Shown one piece after another: positions 1-8,064 of a stretch of 41,938 nucleotides of DNA; within the stretch, counting starts at the first letter, position 1, and each line of letters begins with the position of its first letter. The notes under the pieces were generated by a model that saw nothing but the letters and a program-made list of their open reading frames with translations, was not told the origin of the DNA and did no database searches. The DNA is from Prevotella sp. (GTDB taxonomy: Bacteria > Bacteroidota > Bacteroidia > Bacteroidales > Bacteroidaceae). The stretch is taken from assembly GCA_017455845.1 (NCBI GenBank), contig JAFSYY010000045.1, positions 1 to 41,938 on the forward strand. Direction: 5' to 3'. A program made the position numbers and the translations under genes.

Positions 1-1
1 C

Positions 2-427
2 ACTCGTGCAGCTATCGAGGAAGGTGTTGTCGCCGGTGGCGGTACGACCTACATCCGTGCTCAGCAGGCTCTGGCCGACTTGAAGGGTGACAACGCCGAT
101 GAGCAGACGGGTATCAACATCATCAAGCGTGCCATCGAGGAGCCGCTGCGCCAGATTGCCATCAACGGCGGTGCCGAGGGTGCCGTAGTGGTGCAGAAGG
201 TGCGCGAGGGCAAGGGCGACTATGGCTACAACGCCCGCACCGATGTCTATGAGGACATGCGTGCCGCCGGCGTGATCGATCCTGCCAAGGTGGCCCGTGT
301 GGCTCTGGAGAACGCCGCCTCTATCGCCGGCATGTTCCTCACCACCGAGTGCCTCATCTGCGACAAGCCCGAGAAGGAGCCCGCCATGCCCATGGGCGGT
401 GCACCGGGAATGGGTGGCATGATGTAA
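2..427 (+). CDS. groEL: Chaperonin GroEL, C-terminal part (5' end outside window)
   Basis: About 141 residues of the 60-kDa chaperonin that folds proteins in the cytoplasm as a double heptameric ring. The frame is open from the window edge, so the start lies upstream. Visible family landmarks are the EEGVVAGGG stretch near the start, the C-terminal equatorial segment with [11 protein letters not shown] and AGVIDPAKV, then [14 protein letters not shown], and the flexible tail of glycine-methionine repeats ([10 protein letters not shown]) before the TAA stop. This tail is typical of GroEL. A strong hairpin follows, so the gene is the end of its transcription unit, usually groES-groEL. Codon use is GC-rich like the rest of the window. 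The identification is secure. Confidence 0.97.
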   Translation, partial: TRAAIEEGVVAGGGTTYIRAQQALADLKGDNADEQTGINIIKRAIEEPLRQIAINGGAEGAVVVQKVREGKGDYGYNARTDVYEDMRAAGVIDPAKVARVALENAASIAGMFLTTECLICDKPEKEPAMPMGGAPGMGGMM

Positions 428-481
428 ACCGTGCTGTAAGCAAGCGGAAAACAAGGCTTGATTTGTAATGTGAATATTGCA

Positions 482-520
482 AAAGGAAATGGGATGTTTA
501 GAATACGTCTCATTTCCTTT
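482..520 (+). terminator. Probable terminator of groEL
   Basis: A 13-bp stem pairs positions 482-494 with 508-520 (one G-T wobble) around a 13-base loop. It starts 54 bases after the groEL stop. The T-run behind it is weak, so some read-through is possible. Confidence 0.65.
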
Positions 521-570
521 GATTTATGTCAAAAGACTACTTTTTAGGGCTTAAATTTGGCTGAAAAGGC

Positions 571-602
571 TTGGCGGGTATAAGAAATAATTCGTACCTT
601 TG
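571..602 (+). promoter_or_regulatory. Bacteroidetes-type promoter, upstream of candidate small RNA
   Basis: TTGG at 571-574 and TACCTTTG at 595-602, separated by 20 bases, match the Bacteroidetes -33/-7 pattern. Transcription would begin near 609. The next strong hairpin is only about 60 bases further on, and the following gene has its own promoter. Confidence 0.6.
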
Positions 603-608
603 CAAACA

Positions 609-697
609 GAAAAAGATATTTTTTTGATTTGTTTTAGTAGATTAGTTTTTAAGTAGTTTGTTTTTGAAGCCGGATGTCGTGAGATATCCGGCTTTTA
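609..697 (+). ncRNA. Candidate small RNA of about 90 nt between groEL and the 63-aa gene
   Basis: A promoter of the Bacteroidetes type ends at 602. A perfect 9-bp stem (667-675 with 686-694) followed by a T-run forms an intrinsic terminator. Between them lie about 60 AT-rich bases with no open reading frame of note. The downstream gene has a separate promoter at 713-743, so the transcript ending here would not be its leader. I do not recognise the family. Length and sequence do not suggest tmRNA, SRP RNA or 6S RNA. An attenuated leader of the next gene is the main alternative. Confidence 0.4.
667..697 (+). terminator. Intrinsic terminator of the candidate small RNA
   Basis: Perfect 9-bp inverted repeat AAGCCGGAT / ATCCGGCTT with a 10-base spacer, followed by TT and an AT-rich stretch. 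It lies between two promoters on the same strand. Confidence 0.65.
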
Positions 698-712
698 TTT
701 TGTCGTTTTTTC

Positions 713-743
713 TTGGTGGTTTCGTAAAAAAGCAGTACCTTTG
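713..743 (+). promoter_or_regulatory. Promoter placed almost on the start codon of the 63-aa gene
   Basis: TTGG at 713-716 and TACCTTTG at 736-743 with 19 bases between. The expected transcription start is near 750 and the ATG of the next gene is at 752, so the mRNA would have almost no 5' leader. Confidence 0.6.
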
Positions 744-751
744 TCGCTGTT

Positions 752-943
752 ATGAACTGGAAGTTTATTTTGAGTTGGGCCGTCAAGTTTGCATTGTGCA
801 CTTTGGTCTATAATCTGGCTGTCAGTAAGACGGGCAGCCTATGGTGGGCTTTCCTCATGGCACTGGGCTTTCTGATTATCATTGCCATTGCGGAGAGTTA
901 TGTGTTGGATTGGATAGAAAAATGGAAGGAGAGCAGAAAATGA
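752..943 (+). CDS. Small membrane protein, 63 aa, two predicted helices
   Basis: A short protein of unknown function. It has two hydrophobic segments, roughly residues 4-24 and 29-50, then a charged C-terminal end (EKWKESRK). A promoter lies directly in front. Its stop codon overlaps the ATG of the next gene in an ATGA arrangement (940-943), which points to translational coupling with the secreted DUF4450 protein. I see no signal peptidase site or known motif. A longer frame of the downstream gene overlaps this one from 841, but the 63-aa frame has the better start and the typical composition of a membrane protein. Confidence 0.7.
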   Translation: MNWKFILSWAVKFALCTLVYNLAVSKTGSLWWAFLMALGFLIIIAIAESYVLDWIEKWKESRK

Positions 944-3852
944 AACGCATTTCTTTGATATTGTTGTGCATCGTATGTCATTGTTCTTGGACGTTTGCAC
1001 ATTATATTCCCAGCGACGATGCCTTCTTGTGTGTCAACGGCAAGAATCGCTTCACGCGGGCACTGTATGGCGGCTGGACAGACTATAGGATAGAGACCAG
1101 CGACCGCCCCATCTTTGCTGTGGCCAAGAAGGGCCATTACCGTAGCGTGCGCTTTGAGATAGGTGGCATGCCCCTGGAGGATGCCGCTTACTGTCAGGCT
1201 GCATATATTGACGGCATGCGCCGCTATATCCTGCAGGACGAACGACTGAAGTGCGTCAGTGCTGTGGGCGTGGTACGTATCAACGTGGTAGCCCTGCACG
1301 ACGAGGAGGGTGCCATATTCCAGTTTATTGCCGACAAGTCGACGGAGCCGCTGCAGGTGACGGCAAAACTCTGCAACATTGCCAACACGAAACTCCACCG
1401 CAATGGCGACCTGGGCGTTGACAGGCCGGATTCCTTCGAGCCGTCGCCCGACGATGCCGGCCTGCAGGTCAGTGAGGCATCCCATACGCTGAACTTTGCA
1501 CACGTGGTGCTCAAGGTTGACCAGATAGGGCCCGTGGGCGACATCTCCGCTTTCCAGATGTTTAATGATGCCGTGGCCTATAACCGCCAACTGGCACAGC
1601 GCATCCAGTTCAGAACACCCGACCCCTATATCAATGCGCTGGGCGGCGCCCTCGCAGTGGCTGCCGATGGCGACTGGGACGGCAAGACGTGGCTCCACGG
1701 CTGCATTGGCTGGCGTATGCCGCTGGCAGGATGGCGTGCGGCCTACATGGGCGACGTACTGGGATGGAACGACCGTGCCGTCAGCCATTTCGATGCCTAC
1801 GCCAAGAGTCAGGTTACTGGTGTGCCTGCCGTCATCCCGCATCCCTCGCAGGATATGTCGCAGAACATGGCACGTGCCGATAAGTCGTGGGGCACGCAGA
1901 TGTATAGTGACGGCTATATCTGCCGCAATCCCGAGCGCAACGACCAGATGCACCACTACGACATGAACCTCAACTATATTGACGAGTTGCTGTGGCATTT
2001 CCAGTATGATGCCGACCCTGCCTATATGCGCAAGATGTGGCCCGTCATCAAGAGCCATCTGGCTTGGGAGAAACGCAACTTCGACCCCGACGGCGACCAT
2101 CTCTATGATGCCTACTGCTGCATCTGGGCCAGCGATGCCCTCTATTACAACGGCGGTGCCGTGACACATAGTTCGGCCTACAACTATCGCGGCAATAAAC
2201 TAGCCGCTCGCATTGCCGAGATCATCGGCGAGGATGCCACGCCTTACCGTCAGGAGGCCGAGGCTATCCTCGAAGCCATGAACCGCCGCCTCTGGATGCC
2301 GGAGAAGGGTGTGTGGGCCGAGTATGAAGATGCCATGGGCTTGAAGCGCAAGCACGACCATCCCGCCGTATGGAGCATCTATACGCCTATCGACTGCGGC
2401 GTGGCCTCACCACAGCAGGCCTACGCCGCCACGCAGTATGTGGATGCCAATATCCCGCATATCAACGTCGAAGAGACGGTCTATCAGACCATTGCCACCA
2501 GCGACTGGATGCCCTATTCATGGAGCATCAACAATGTGGCGGGTGCAGAGGTGATGCACACCGCACTGGCCTATTTCGAGGCAGGACGCAACGAGGAGGG
2601 CTACCGGCTGATGAAGGGCAACATCATGGATAACATGTACTACGGACAGTCGCCGGCCAACTTCGGACAACTGAGTTTCTATGATGCAGCCCGAGGTGAG
2701 TGCTACCGTGACTTCGGCGACTGCATAGGCATCAGCAGCCGCACTCTGTTGCAAGGGCTCTTCGGCATCATTCCCGATGCCCTCAACGGCCAGTGCATCA
2801 TCCGGCCGGGATTCCCGAAGGACTGGGACCGCGTGGAGGTGAAGACTCCCTATATAGAATATAGGTACACGCGCAATGGCAACCAGGCCAAACTGGAGAT
2901 AGAGCAGAACTTCCCGCAGGCGCTGAAGATGATTGTGCGTCATAATCTGGAAGGCGGTGACTATCGTGACACAGAGGGAACGACCGAGAAACGGCAGGTG
3001 ATTACCTACGACTGTGACAGGCCTCAGACCAACGATGCCTGCATCGCGAAGCCGGAAAAGAAAGACAGCCCCTACCGTCTTGGTCTGTCGGAGCCCTTCA
3101 TCTATAAGTCGTTCAAGCGGCAGAGCATCGATGCGTTGTTCAATGCAAACGTTACGGATATCTTCAAAAACAAATACATGACGCCACGGCCGGTAACGAC
3201 AACGCTTGAGATACCCGTGCAAGGAGTAGGGGATTGGTGCCATCCGCAATACATGCCCACCATCAACGACTCGGTGCTGCGCTCGTTTGTCAAGAAGGAT
3301 AGGATCGTGTTGGCCGGGGTGTCGTTCCGCACACCGAAACAGGGGCGCAACATTGCCTACACCTCGCTATGGAACAACTATCCCGACAGCATCGTGGTGC
3401 CACTAAAGGGACGCGCCTCTATGGCCTATCTGCTCATGGCTGGCTCGACCAATCACATGCAGAGCCATATAGACAACGGACTGGTGGTGGCCAACTACCT
3501 CGACGGAACCACCGATACGCTGCGGCTGCGTAATCCGGAGAACTGGTGTCCCATAGAGCAGGACTATTATGTCGATGGCAGGGCCTTCTCAACAGGTGTC
3601 AGGGAGCGAGGCGGCGAGGTGCGACCTTACCGTGTATGCCTTGGAAAGGCTACGGCCGACGGACAACCCCTCGTAAGTCGTGACCTCGGAAAGGCATTGG
3701 GGCTCAAGGGTGCCGACGGGCGTGAGATACCCGGCGGGGCTGCCCAGATTCTTTCCATGCCGCTCAACAAACACAAGAAACTCAAGAGCCTGACCGTGCG
3801 TACACTCTCTAATGATGTGGTCATAGGACTCATGGCAGTCTCACTACAATAA
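940..3852 (+). CDS. Secreted DUF4450-type glycosidase-like protein
   Basis: A 970-aa protein with a clear signal peptide (KRISLILLCIVCHCSWTFA). I recognise the N-terminal pattern YIPSDDAFLCVNGKNRFTRA as that of the DUF4450 family of Bacteroidetes. The middle part, roughly residues 220-640, looks like an (alpha/alpha)6 barrel of the kind found in GH78, GH95 and GH65 enzymes. It is rich in aromatic and acidic residues (GDWDGKTWLHGCIGWRMPL, NFDPDGDHLYDAY, SWSINNVAGAE). A beta-rich C-terminal part follows. The frame is open from 841, but the ATG at 940 is chosen because it starts the signal peptide, overlaps the upstream stop as ATGA and has a purine-rich AGGAGAG in front. Likely periplasmic or surface polysaccharide breakdown; substrate not readable from sequence. 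Confidence 0.85.
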   Translation: MKRISLILLCIVCHCSWTFAHYIPSDDAFLCVNGKNRFTRALYGGWTDYRIETSDRPIFAVAKKGHYRSVRFEIGGMPLEDAAYCQAAYIDGMRRYILQDERLKCVSAVGVVRINVVALHDEEGAIFQFIADKSTEPLQVTAKLCNIANTKLHRNGDLGVDRPDSFEPSPDDAGLQVSEASHTLNFAHVVLKVDQIGPVGDISAFQMFNDAVAYNRQLAQRIQFRTPDPYINALGGALAVAADGDWDGKTWLHGCIGWRMPLAGWRAAYMGDVLGWNDRAVSHFDAYAKSQVTGVPAVIPHPSQDMSQNMARADKSWGTQMYSDGYICRNPERNDQMHHYDMNLNYIDELLWHFQYDADPAYMRKMWPVIKSHLAWEKRNFDPDGDHLYDAYCCIWASDALYYNGGAVTHSSAYNYRGNKLAARIAEIIGEDATPYRQEAEAILEAMNRRLWMPEKGVWAEYEDAMGLKRKHDHPAVWSIYTPIDCGVASPQQAYAATQYVDANIPHINVEETVYQTIATSDWMPYSWSINNVAGAEVMHTALAYFEAGRNEEGYRLMKGNIMDNMYYGQSPANFGQLSFYDAARGECYRDFGDCIGISSRTLLQGLFGIIPDALNGQCIIRPGFPKDWDRVEVKTPYIEYRYTRNGNQAKLEIEQNFPQALKMIVRHNLEGGDYRDTEGTTEKRQVITYDCDRPQTNDACIAKPEKKDSPYRLGLSEPFIYKSFKRQSIDALFNANVTDIFKNKYMTPRPVTTTLEIPVQGVGDWCHPQYMPTINDSVLRSFVKKDRIVLAGVSFRTPKQGRNIAYTSLWNNYPDSIVVPLKGRASMAYLLMAGSTNHMQSHIDNGLVVANYLDGTTDTLRLRNPENWCPIEQDYYVDGRAFSTGVRERGGEVRPYRVCLGKATADGQPLVSRDLGKALGLKGADGREIPGGAAQILSMPLNKHKKLKSLTVRTLSNDVVIGLMAVSLQ

Positions 3853-3854
3853 TT

Positions 3855-5450
3855 ATGCAACAACTGTTAGAATTATATCAGCAATGGAAGGGTGATGCGC
3901 CTGTCTCTACCGAGAAACTGGCCGGTGCAGGCTCTAACCGTGCATACTATCGGTTCTGGGACAGCGAGGGGCAGAGCGTCATAGGATGCATAGGCACCAG
4001 CCGCGACGAGAACCATGCCTTCGTCTATCTGGCACGCCATTTCGCAATGCGACAGTTGCCGGTGCCGCAGATTCTCGCCGTGAGCAATGATGAGTTGCGC
4101 TATCTGCAGACCGACCTCGGAACATTATCACTTTTCGATGCCATCAGGGGTGGACGCGAGGCCGGTGGCCGCTATACTCTCAAGGAGCAGCAACTCCTGA
4201 AGCGCACCATACGCGAACTGCCCAATATCCAGATACGGGGAGCCAGGGCACTCGATTTCTCACACTGCTATCCACAGCCTGCCTTCGACACCGACTCGGT
4301 GCTCTTCGACCTCAACTATTTCAAGTATTGTTTCCTCAAGGCCACAGAACTCGACTTCCACGAACTCAAACTTGAAGCCGATTTCCGGCTGATGGCAAAA
4401 GATCTCACCGCTGCTGGCGACGAACAGGGCTTCCTCTATCGTGACTTTCAGGCCCGCAACGTGATGCTGAAAGCGGAAAGTGGAAAGAGAACTGTTGATG
4501 GAGCCGCGAACCTCCAGCCTTGTTTCATCGACTTCCAGGGCGGTCGCCGAGGCCCATACTACTACGACCTTGCCTCGTTTCTATGGCAGGCCAGCGCAAA
4601 ATATCCTCATAAACTGCGCCGCGAACTGGTGTATGAATACTATAATGCGCTGAAGCAATACACCGAGGTGCCGTCGCCCCATAAGTTCGTAGAGCGGCTG
4701 AGCCTCTTCGTGCTCTTCAGGCAATTGCAGGTGCTGGGTGCCTACGGCTTCCGTGGCTATTTCGAGCGCAAGCAGCATTTCATAGACTCCATCCCGCCAG
4801 CCATGCACAACCTCCGCGAACTGCTGGCATACAGAGGCATCAGCCACTCATCAAAGACCTCTCAACCCTTCCCTTATCCATATCTGATTGAACTCTTGCA
4901 ACGCCTTACAGAGTTGCCGCAGTTCCAGCAGATAGAGACCATAGCATCGCGTGCCGACGGCTATAAAACCACGGACAGAAATCCCTATAAGCCACACCCG
5001 CAGGACGGCCCTGCCACCTTCTCGAAGTACGATGCGCAGGGGCCGCTGGTGGTCAAGGTCTTTAGTTTCTCATATCGCAAGGGCATTCCAGACGATGAGA
5101 GCGGCAATGGTGGCGGCTATGTGTTCGACTGTCGCTCCACTCACAATCCCGGCCGCTATGAGCCCTATAAGCAACTGACCGGTCTTGACGAGCCCGTCAT
5201 CCGTTTCCTGGAGGACGACGGCGAGATACTCACCTTCCTCGACTCGGTCTATAAACTGGCCGATGCCCATGTGCGCCGCTATATCCAGCGTGGCTTCACC
5301 AGCCTGATGTTCGCCTTCGGCTGCACGGGCGGTCAGCACCGCAGCGTCTATTCAGCCCAGCACTTGGCCGAGCACATCAACCAGAAGTTCGGCATCGAGG
5401 TGCGAGTCTGCCATCGAGAGCAAAACATCACGCAGACGCTGAAGCCCTGA
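3855..5450 (+). CDS. AmgK-like sugar kinase fused to a RapZ C-terminal domain
   Basis: A 531-aa two-domain protein. Residues 1 to about 330 form an aminoglycoside-phosphotransferase fold. The catalytic loop YRDFQARN is near residue 195 and the metal-binding FIDFQGG near 224. This family includes AmgK, the anomeric MurNAc/GlcNAc kinase. From about residue 345 the sequence follows the C-terminal domain of RapZ, with SFSYRKGIP, GYVFDCRSTHNPGRYEPY, LTGLDEPV and the CTGGQHRS motif near 490. In E. coli that domain binds glucosamine-6-phosphate and controls GlmS levels through GlmZ/GlmY RNAs; the NTP-binding RapZ N-domain is absent here. A MurU-like gene follows, as in the Pseudomonas and Tannerella salvage routes. 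Three heptamers (4469-4489) are read between the two kinase motifs. The stop of the previous gene lies 2 bases upstream of the ATG. Confidence 0.85.
   Translation: MQQLLELYQQWKGDAPVSTEKLAGAGSNRAYYRFWDSEGQSVIGCIGTSRDENHAFVYLARHFAMRQLPVPQILAVSNDELRYLQTDLGTLSLFDAIRGGREAGGRYTLKEQQLLKRTIRELPNIQIRGARALDFSHCYPQPAFDTDSVLFDLNYFKYCFLKATELDFHELKLEADFRLMAKDLTAAGDEQGFLYRDFQARNVMLKAESGKRTVDGAANLQPCFIDFQGGRRGPYYYDLASFLWQASAKYPHKLRRELVYEYYNALKQYTEVPSPHKFVERLSLFVLFRQLQVLGAYGFRGYFERKQHFIDSIPPAMHNLRELLAYRGISHSSKTSQPFPYPYLIELLQRLTELPQFQQIETIASRADGYKTTDRNPYKPHPQDGPATFSKYDAQGPLVVKVFSFSYRKGIPDDESGNGGGYVFDCRSTHNPGRYEPYKQLTGLDEPVIRFLEDDGEILTFLDSVYKLADAHVRRYIQRGFTSLMFAFGCTGGQHRSVYSAQHLAEHINQKFGIEVRVCHREQNITQTLKP
4469..4489 (+). 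repeat. Heptamer array inside the AmgK-like domain
   Basis: Three 7-bp units (GAAAGCG, GAAAGTG, GAAAGAG) are read in frame as part of a loop between YRDFQARN and FIDFQGG, where the family usually has few residues. Confidence 0.6.
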
Positions 5451-5467
5451 GTATTGGAAGAAAAAGT

Positions 5468-5520
5468 GAGCGAAATGCCAAACGTTTCTGTAGAATTGTT
5501 TGGCGTTTCGCTCGTTTTTT
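5468..5520 (+). terminator. Strong terminator after the kinase-RapZ gene
   Basis: A 16-bp stem pairs 5468-5483 with 5498-5513 (one wobble) with a 14-base loop, followed by GTTTTTT. It starts 18 bases after the stop. Its right arm also contains the -33 element of the next promoter. Confidence 0.85.
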
Positions 5521-5530
5521 CGTAATTTTG
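5500..5530 (+). promoter_or_regulatory. Promoter of the MurU-like gene, overlapping a terminator
   Basis: TTGG at 5500-5503 and TAATTTTG at 5523-5530, 19 bases apart. The first element lies in the right arm of the upstream terminator. Expected start of transcription is near 5537, giving a leader of about 20 bases. Confidence 0.6.
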
Positions 5531-5556
5531 CAGTCACAAAACCCTATGATGGCTCA

Positions 5557-6354
5557 ATGAAACAGGCAATGATACTGGCCGCAGGGCTGGGCACCCGACT
5601 GAAACCGCTGACGGACACGATGCCGAAGGCACTGGTGCCGGTGGGCGGCACACCGCTGTTAGACCTCAACATCCGCAGGCTGATGGACTATGGCTACGAC
5701 CGCTTCGTGGTCAACGTGCATCATTTTGCACAGCAGATTATCGACCATGTGCATGCTTCGCCACTCGCCCCCCTCATCCTTTTCAGCGACGAGACCGGAC
5801 AACTGCTGGAGACGGGCGGCGGGCTGAAGAAGGCGCAGGGGCTCTTTCGTGATGACGAGCCAATACTCATTCACAACGTTGACATCCTCGACAATGTGGA
5901 CTATGGCTGGTTTGCCCGTCAGCACCTGGACGACGAGGACGCCGTGCTGCTGGTGAGTCGTCGCAAGACCAAGCGTTATCTGCTTTTCGACAACGCCATG
6001 CGTCTCATGGGGTGGACGAACATTGAGACGGGCGAGGTGAAGTCGCCCTTCCCATGGCTGCGCGAAGCCGGCATTGCCATCAACGACCAGTTGCAAGTCA
6101 TCCCTCTCACCCCCCACCTCTCACCCCTCACCTCTAAATTATACGCTTTTGCCTTCAGCGGCATCCACTCGTTCTCGCCCCGTCTGTTTCCGCTGATGGA
6201 GCGTTTCCCCGACAGGTTCGGCATCATCGACTTCTACCTCAGCGTCTGCCACAGAGCACATATCGTAGGACTTCCGAAGGATGACCTTCAGATGCTCGAC
6301 GTAGGCAAACTCGACGCCCTGGAGAAGGCAGAGCAGTTTATACATACCCCCTAA
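5557..6354 (+). CDS. murU: MurU-like sugar-1-phosphate nucleotidyltransferase
   Basis: A 265-aa member of the nucleotidyltransferase family that includes MurU (MurNAc-alpha-1-phosphate uridylyltransferase) and HddC. The N-terminal nucleotide-binding signature LGTRLKPLTDTMPKALVPVG is complete. HNVDILDNVD carries the acidic metal ligand and FSGIHSFSP is a typical later motif. The frame extends upstream to 5500, but the ATG at 5557 gives the normal family N-terminus (MKQAMILAAGLGTR) and lies just behind a promoter. The kinase-RapZ gene upstream supports a cell-wall sugar salvage role: kinase product in, UDP-sugar out. A heptamer array (6106-6133) is read as [11 protein letters not shown] before the LYAFAFSGIH strand. 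Substrate is inferred from context; another sugar phosphate is possible. Confidence 0.78.
   Translation: MKQAMILAAGLGTRLKPLTDTMPKALVPVGGTPLLDLNIRRLMDYGYDRFVVNVHHFAQQIIDHVHASPLAPLILFSDETGQLLETGGGLKKAQGLFRDDEPILIHNVDILDNVDYGWFARQHLDDEDAVLLVSRRKTKRYLLFDNAMRLMGWTNIETGEVKSPFPWLREAGIAINDQLQVIPLTPHLSPLTSKLYAFAFSGIHSFSPRLFPLMERFPDRFGIIDFYLSVCHRAHIVGLPKDDLQMLDVGKLDALEKAEQFIHTP
6106..6133 (+). repeat. Heptamer array inside murU
   Basis: Four 7-bp units of the CTCACCC type (CTCACCC, CCCACCT, CTCACCC, CTCACCT), read in frame. The same heptamer type occurs in the next gene, guaA. Confidence 0.7.
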
Positions 6355-6371
6355 CATAAGAGACAATAACA

Positions 6372-7982
6372 ATGCAAAAGATCATTATCTTAGACTTCGG
6401 TTCGCAGACCACCCAGTTGATTGGACGTCGTGTGCGAGAACTGGACACTTTTTGCGAAATTCTGCCTTATAACAAGTTCCCCGTCGGCGACGACTCCGTC
6501 ATAGGCGTGATACTCTCCGGCTCGCCCTATTCGGTGCACGACCCCGAGGCTTTCAAGGTAGACCTCTCGCAGTTCGTAGGCAAGGTGCCTGTACTCGGCA
6601 TCTGCTACGGCGCACAGTTTATCAGCCACACCCTTGGCGGGCGAGTGGAAAAGACCGACAGCCGTGAGTACGGACGGGCACACCTGGAGACCGTAGACGC
6701 TACCAACCCTCTCTTTAAGGGCTTCGACCAGCACTCACAGGTGTGGATGAGCCACGGCGACACCATCACCGCCATACCCGACGGCTTCGAGGTAATAGGA
6801 AGTACGAAAGATGTTACCAATGCCGCTTTCTGGTGCGCATCGCCCAACCTCTCACCCCTCACCTCTCACCCCTCACCCCTCTTCGCCGTCCAGTTCCATC
6901 CGGAAGTATATCATACAGTTCAGGGCTCGCTATTGCTGAAGAACTTCGTGGTAGACATCTGCGGCTCCCGACAGGAGTGGAGTGCTGCCTCGTTTGTAGA
7001 GACTACCGTGGCCGAACTGAAGGAGCAGTTAGGCAACGACCGTGTCATTCTGGGGCTCTCCGGCGGTGTGGACTCAAGCGTCGCCGCGGTGTTGCTCAAC
7101 AGGGCCGTCGGCAATCGCCTCACCTGTATCTTCGTAGACCATGGCATGCTGCGCAAGAACGAGTTTCAGCAGGTGATGGACGACTACAAGGTGCTGGGGC
7201 TGAATGTGGTTGGCGTCGATGCCTCGGAAAAGTTTTTCTCCGACCTGGCAGGCGTTACCGACCCGGAGCAGAAACGTAAGATCATAGGCCGCGACTTTGT
7301 GGAAGTATTCAATGCCGAGGCCAAAAAAATCATCTCAGAAACTAATGAAGCCCCCTCGGGGGCAGTAGGGGGAGCGTGCCGTTGGTTGGCCCAGGGCACT
7401 ATCTATCCCGACCGCATAGAGAGCCTGAACATTACGGGCAAGGTTATCAAGAGTCATCATAATGTGGGCGGCCTGCCCAAGGAGATGAACCTCATGCTCT
7501 GCGAACCGCTGAAGTGGCTCTTCAAGGACGAGGTGCGCCGCGTGGGCCGTCAGTTAGGCATGCCCGAACACCTCATCACCCGCCATCCCTTCCCCGGACC
7601 TGGGCTGGCCGTGCGCATCCTCGGCGACATCACGCGGGAAAAGGTGCAGATCCTTCAGGAGGCCGACGACATCTATATCCGCGGCCTGCGAGAATATGTC
7701 GACACCGATGGCGAGACATTATATAATAAGGTGTGGCAGGCAGGTGCCATCCTCCTGAGCACAGTACGCAGCGTAGGTGTCATGGGCGACGAGCGCACCT
7801 ACGAGCATCCTGTGGCACTGCGTGCCGTCACCAGCACCGATGCCATGACCGCCGACTGGGCTCATCTGCCCTACGACTTCCTGGCCCGTGTCTCTAATGA
7901 GATTATCAACAAGGTGCGTGGCGTGAACCGCGTCTGCTACGACATCTCCTCCAAGCCGCCAGCAACCATCGAGTGGGAGTGA
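6372..7982 (+). CDS. guaA: GMP synthase (glutamine-hydrolysing)
   Basis: A 536-aa enzyme that converts XMP to GMP with ATP and glutamine in the cytoplasm. The N-terminal class I amidotransferase shows the nucleophile Cys in GICYGAQF (about residue 77) and the catalytic His-Glu in VQFHPEVYH (about 177). The ATP-pyrophosphatase part has the P-loop LSGGVDSSV (about 229), and the C-terminal dimerisation domain ends with KPPATIEWE. It is somewhat longer than usual because of two in-frame inserts. A heptamer array just before FAVQFHPEV is read as [11 protein letters not shown], and a G/C-rich palindrome before [11 protein letters not shown] is read as [10 protein letters not shown]. All active-site motifs are intact, so the gene should be functional. 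Gap to the upstream gene is 17 bases. Confidence 0.97.
   Translation: MQKIIILDFGSQTTQLIGRRVRELDTFCEILPYNKFPVGDDSVIGVILSGSPYSVHDPEAFKVDLSQFVGKVPVLGICYGAQFISHTLGGRVEKTDSREYGRAHLETVDATNPLFKGFDQHSQVWMSHGDTITAIPDGFEVIGSTKDVTNAAFWCASPNLSPLTSHPSPLFAVQFHPEVYHTVQGSLLLKNFVVDICGSRQEWSAASFVETTVAELKEQLGNDRVILGLSGGVDSSVAAVLLNRAVGNRLTCIFVDHGMLRKNEFQQVMDDYKVLGLNVVGVDASEKFFSDLAGVTDPEQKRKIIGRDFVEVFNAEAKKIISETNEAPSGAVGGACRWLAQGTIYPDRIESLNITGKVIKSHHNVGGLPKEMNLMLCEPLKWLFKDEVRRVGRQLGMPEHLITRHPFPGPGLAVRILGDITREKVQILQEADDIYIRGLREYVDTDGETLYNKVWQAGAILLSTVRSVGVMGDERTYEHPVALRAVTSTDAMTADWAHLPYDFLARVSNEIINKVRGVNRVCYDISSKPPATIEWE
6851..6878 (+). repeat. Heptamer array inside guaA
   Basis: Four units (CTCACCC, CTCACCT, CTCACCC, CTCACCC), read in frame immediately before the beta strand that carries the catalytic His of the amidotransferase domain. 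Confidence 0.75.
7340..7376 (+). repeat. G/C-rich palindrome inserted in frame in guaA
   Basis: GAAGCCCCCTCGGGGGC followed by a second G-run, read as [10 protein letters not shown] in a loop where other GuaA proteins have only a few residues. The same 17-base string occurs on the coding strand of the PL11 lyase (9229-9258 region), read there as IEAPSGAKG. Confidence 0.6.
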
Positions 7983-8004
7983 TTTACGCTAAAGCGTCAC
8001 TTTG
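7979..8004 (+). terminator. Possible weak terminator of guaA
   Basis: Just behind the stop, GTGA...ACGCT pairs with AGCGT...TCAC with a small bulge. The following run (TTTGAAAAA) is weak, so this is tentative. Confidence 0.35.
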
Positions 8005-8064
8005 AAAAACAGATAAAAACCCCAAAAACAGGGAAAAACAATTTCTCGGATAAGTCAATGTCTT

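Noticed and set aside
898-2169. Long minus-strand frame of 423 codons opposite the DUF4450 gene
   Set aside because: It is a shadow of the GC-rich plus-strand gene: the peptide is low in motifs, rich in His, Val and Ile, and has no promoter or partner gene.
6372-7982. guaA as a pseudogene broken by repeats
   Set aside because: The frame is continuous, and all catalytic motifs are present on both sides of the inserts. The same holds for hflX, coaBC and the GH3 gene.
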